The notes under the pieces are model-generated. The model did no database searches. It saw nothing but the letters and a program-made list of their open reading frames with translations, and was not told where the DNA came from. Positions 3,876 to 5,511 of a stretch of 5,511 nt of DNA are shown here, piece by piece. The position numbers and the translations under genes were made by a program. Source of the DNA: Verrucomicrobiales bacterium (GTDB lineage Bacteria; Verrucomicrobiota; Verrucomicrobiia; Verrucomicrobiales; DEV007); contig JALRFZ010000098.1 in assembly GCA_023253615.1 (NCBI GenBank), positions 1 through 5,511 of the forward strand, written 5' to 3'. Position 1 is the stretch's first letter. Each line of letters opens with the position of its first letter.

Positions 3876-5511
3876 TGGGTCCGCAGATCGAGGATGGCCT
3901 GATCGGAGAGAACCGGCGCATCGAGGGTGCGGGCCGTGAAGACGGTCGGCGCACGAAGTTTGCGCACTTTGCCCTTTTTCTTGGGGACGAGGGAACGATG
4001 GGGGGTAACGGTGAGAAGGATCCTCGAAGCTCCGCCTTCCGGGGCGAGTTCCGGGGTTTCCAGTTTTCCCGAACGGATCGAGGCGGTCACGTTGAGCCCG
4101 TCCAGACGGTAGTCGACGGGTAGAAGGCGGTTTCCACCACTCGCCGAGACGAGGAAACCCGCCGCAGCGAAGCCCTGATTGGAAATCTGGAGAAGACCCG
4201 AGACCTTCCTGCCTCGCTTGCTCGCGAGGATCGTGCTCTGGCTTGCGGGATCACCGATGTCGCCAACGCCGACGAGGCGGGCGGCCGAGGGCCCAGCCGC
4301 CACATCCGGCTGCGCCCGGGAGTCGGCCCCGGCCAAAAATTCGGAGGCGGAAGAGTAGGCGACGCCATCCGGGGTCTGCGCGAATGCTCTCACGTAATAA
4401 CGGATCCCGGGAAGCAACCCCGACGCCATCGCTTCGATCGGGCCGCTCCCGCCCGCACCGCCTTCCAGGATGATTCCGTTGGCGAGATTGGCCCGATCCG
4501 CCGAGGCCGCGAGGACGAAGCCCCGTCGATGCCCCCCACCCCCTGGGGCAAGAACGAGATTGCCCCGGAGCCGCGCGGAGTTGCCGATGAGCTCGGACAC
4601 CGAAAGACCCTCCCACGAGAAAACACCGGGATTCGGAGGCGTTCCGCCCCGTCTTGCGAGGGTGTGGAAAGCCCCGGCGGAGATGGCGCTGAAACCGTTC
4701 CCCGTCAGGTTCCGTTGCCCCTTGCCATTCGCACCCCAACTGCGGAGCGTGCCGTCCGCCAGGAGGGCGAGGCTGTGTTGGTTCCCGGCGGCGATCATCA
4801 CCACCCCGGCGAGGTCGGAGGGGACCTGGCACTGGCCCTGTTCGTTGAGGCCCCAGGCAACGACGCTGCCGTCCCTCCTCAGAGCAAGGCTGTGAGAGGC
4901 ACCCGCGGCGATCGCGACGACATCGGCGAGTTCTTCCGGCACCGAAGTCTGTCCCGACCCATTGGCACCCCAGGCAAAGACCCGTCCATCCACGGTGAGG
5001 GCCAAGGAATGGTCGCGCCCGGCGGCGATCGACTTGAAGGGCACCGGCGACACCGGGACTTCGAGCCTTCCGTCCCCCTTGTAGCCCCAGGCGACGAGGG
5101 AACCATCTCTCAGCAAGGCGAGGTTGTGGAACGCCCCGCACGCGATTCCGGAGGCCGGCCCGATTCCCTCGGGTGGCTCGGCAAGTCCGTCGGTGTTCAC
5201 GCCCCAACCCGCGATACGTCCGTCCTCGAAGAGGACCAGGGCGTGGTTGGAGCCCGCCGAAATCGCGACCACGGTGCCATCCGTTGCCGGAGGACGGGTC
5301 CTGCCGTCGTCTTCCCGGCCCCATGCCAGCAGCCTTCCACTCGCGTCGAGAATGACGTTGTAATCCCACCCCGCGCTCAGAAGGGAAGGTAGCCCGGGGA
5401 GGGGGGGGACAGAGGCTTGTCCGAAGCTGTTTTCTCCAGCTGCCGATAGCGCTGGCGATGACTCCATGCCGGACAGGGACGGCATGGAGTTGATGGCCAA
5501 AGCCACGAAAA
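3872..5511 (-). CDS. RCC1-repeat beta-propeller protein with FN3-like and C-terminal beta-rich modules (5' partial)
   Basis: Probable secreted binding protein; no catalytic motif is visible. With a GTG at 5506 as residue 1 there are 544 residues, but the frame stays open to the window edge (a Phe codon precedes this GTG). The edge residues FVALAINS look like the tail of a signal peptide, so the true start is probably outside. Residues about 23-284 are RCC1 repeats of the bacterial type (G..H.LAL..DG.V.AWG.N..GQ..VP). Residues about 294-395 are FN3-like, with RRGFVLA and LLPGIRYYVRAFA as the characteristic strands. Residues 396-544 form a beta-rich module starting QPDV, with a basic cluster KKKGKVRK near 509-516 and no membrane anchor or sorting signal after it. 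The gene ends with TGA at 3874-3872, inside the earliest possible start of the next gene. RCC1 propellers mediate protein binding in eukaryotes; the partner here is unknown. The propeller call is firm; the cellular role is inference. Confidence 0.9.
   Translation of the reverse strand, partial: FVALAINSMPSLSGMESSPALSAAGENSFGQASVPPLPGLPSLLSAGWDYNVILDASGRLLAWGREDDGRTRPPATDGTVVAISAGSNHALVLFEDGRIAGWGVNTDGLAEPPEGIGPASGIACGAFHNLALLRDGSLVAWGYKGDGRLEVPVSPVPFKSIAAGRDHSLALTVDGRVFAWGANGSGQTSVPEELADVVAIAAGASHSLALRRDGSVVAWGLNEQGQCQVPSDLAGVVMIAAGNQHSLALLADGTLRSWGANGKGQRNLTGNGFSAISAGAFHTLARRGGTPPNPGVFSWEGLSVSELIGNSARLRGNLVLAPGGGGHRRGFVLAASADRANLANGIILEGGAGGSGPIEAMASGLLPGIRYYVRAFAQTPDGVAYSSASEFLAGADSRAQPDVAAGPSAARLVGVGDIGDPASQSTILASKRGRKVSGLLQISNQGFAAAGFLVSASGGNRLLPVDYRLDGLNVTASIRSGKLETPELAPEGGASRILLTVTPHRSLVPKKKGKVRKLRAPTVFTARTLDAPVLSDQAILDLRTQ
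3875..4321 (-). other. C-terminal beta-rich module of the RCC1 protein, unassigned
   Basis: Residues 396-544. It starts AQPDVAAG, continues with a SGLLQISNQGFAAAGFLVSASGGN stretch (a repeated 'xNxGxxxxxFxVxxxxG' style), then VDYRLDGLNVTASIRSG, APEGGASRILLTVTP and a basic segment, and ends RTLDAPVLSDQAILDLRTQ. I recall similar endings ('QPDL...', 'PG.S..L.V.V.P', 'D...RD') at the C-termini of secreted Verrucomicrobiota proteins, but I cannot name a family. That it terminates naturally at 3872 supports this gene being separate from the downstream one. Confidence 0.5.
4322..4627 (-). other. FN3-like domain of the RCC1 protein
   Basis: Residues about 294-395. The pattern is a first strand (VFSWEGLSV), a strand with Asn and Leu alternation (ARLRGNLVLAPGGG), RRGFVLA, a loop, then GLLPGIRYYVRAFA, with GVAYSSASEF closing the fold. 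This is the fibronectin III-like layout common in secreted proteins of Bacteroidota and Verrucomicrobiota, where 'GL.PGT.YYVRAFA.N..G.AYG...F.T' recurs. It probably acts as a spacer between the propeller and the C-terminal module. The assignment rests on motif memory, not on a profile search. Confidence 0.7.
4655..5440 (-). repeat. RCC1 propeller repeats, exact 39-residue (117-nt) spacing
   Basis: Trp-Gly pairs fall at residues 62, 101, 140, 179, 218 and 257 of the GTG-5506 numbering (Trp codons starting at 5323, 5206, 5089, 4972, 4855 and 4738). The spacing is exactly 39 residues each time. The His of the G..H.L motif follows the same register at 88, 127, 166, 205 and 244, with a Tyr at the equivalent position 49 and the last His at 281, two residues early. 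The first unit begins AAGENSFGQ and lacks the Trp. The last, ending FHTLARR, lacks the closing DG.V.AWG strand. Counting the partial ends gives about seven blades, consistent with one closed propeller. The copies are diverged at the DNA level, so this is an old protein repeat rather than a recent tandem expansion. Confidence 0.93.
5461..5490. repeat. Perfect 11-bp inverted repeat with 8-nt loop
   Basis: On the plus strand, ACTCCATGCCG at 5461-5471 is the exact reverse complement of CGGCATGGAGT at 5480-5490, separated by GACAGGGA. In the RNA of the minus-strand gene this would form a GC-rich 11-bp stem close to the 5' end of the visible coding frame, over residues about 6-15. No T-run follows on either strand, so it does not look like an intrinsic terminator. 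Each arm contains an in-frame ATG (5485-5483 and 5467-5465). If either were the true start, the hairpin would sequester it. Function unknown. Confidence 0.75.

Noticed and set aside
3370..3954. 194-codon open frame on the minus strand across the gene junction
   Set aside because: It is out of frame with both genes. Its translation is Trp/Arg/Gly-rich low-complexity sequence from the glycine-rich DNA.
4251..5369. 372-codon open frame on the minus strand
   Set aside because: It is a frame-shifted reading of the RCC1 gene, very rich in Arg, Gly and Pro. The 39-residue RCC1 frame is clearly the real one.
4529..5392. 287-codon open frame on the plus strand
   Set aside because: It is the antisense shadow of the RCC1 repeats, with periodic content inherited from them and no domain of its own.

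Overview
The window is GC-rich bacterial DNA, entirely or almost entirely coding on the minus strand. It holds two incomplete genes for large, repeat-built proteins that look secreted. No tRNA, rRNA, CRISPR array, transposase or integrase is visible. The combination of compact bacterial RCC1 propeller repeats, an FN3-like module, a glycine-rich 'PxGVxSITVxAWGAGG' domain, cadherin-like repeats and no clear Shine-Dalgarno sites suggests a Verrucomicrobiota/Planctomycetota-type environmental bacterium. This is inferred from domain style only, not from a marker gene.

Layout, read along minus-strand transcription (high to low coordinates). (1) 5511-3872 encodes an RCC1-repeat beta-propeller protein. 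Its 5' end lies beyond the window, because the frame is still open at the edge. It has about seven propeller units with an exact 39-residue spacing, then an FN3-like domain, then an uncharacterised C-terminal beta-rich module ending in a TGA stop. (2) The next gene begins at the junction 3875-3755. Three in-frame starts are possible; the most upstream, a GTG, overlaps the preceding stop by 4 bases (GTGA). It then runs without interruption to base 1 and out of the window. Its roughly 1278 visible residues are: signal peptide, glycine-rich domain, one 'DADSxDFDGG' repeat, an unassigned block of about 266 residues, two cadherin-like repeats, two copies of a 'GTWxYSxDG...WD' repeat, and the start of another repeat.

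The two genes are tandem, effectively without an intergenic gap and without a visible terminator between them, so they are probably co-transcribed. Both products look extracellular and built for binding rather than catalysis. I see no catalytic motif in either. A joint role in the cell envelope, matrix or adhesion is inference.

Points worth a second look are a perfect 11-bp inverted repeat near the 5' end of the RCC1 gene (5461-5490), several 7-9 base G/C homopolymers in or beside both genes, the start-codon overlap, and two protein segments I cannot assign. I did not find a convincing new multi-gene system here.
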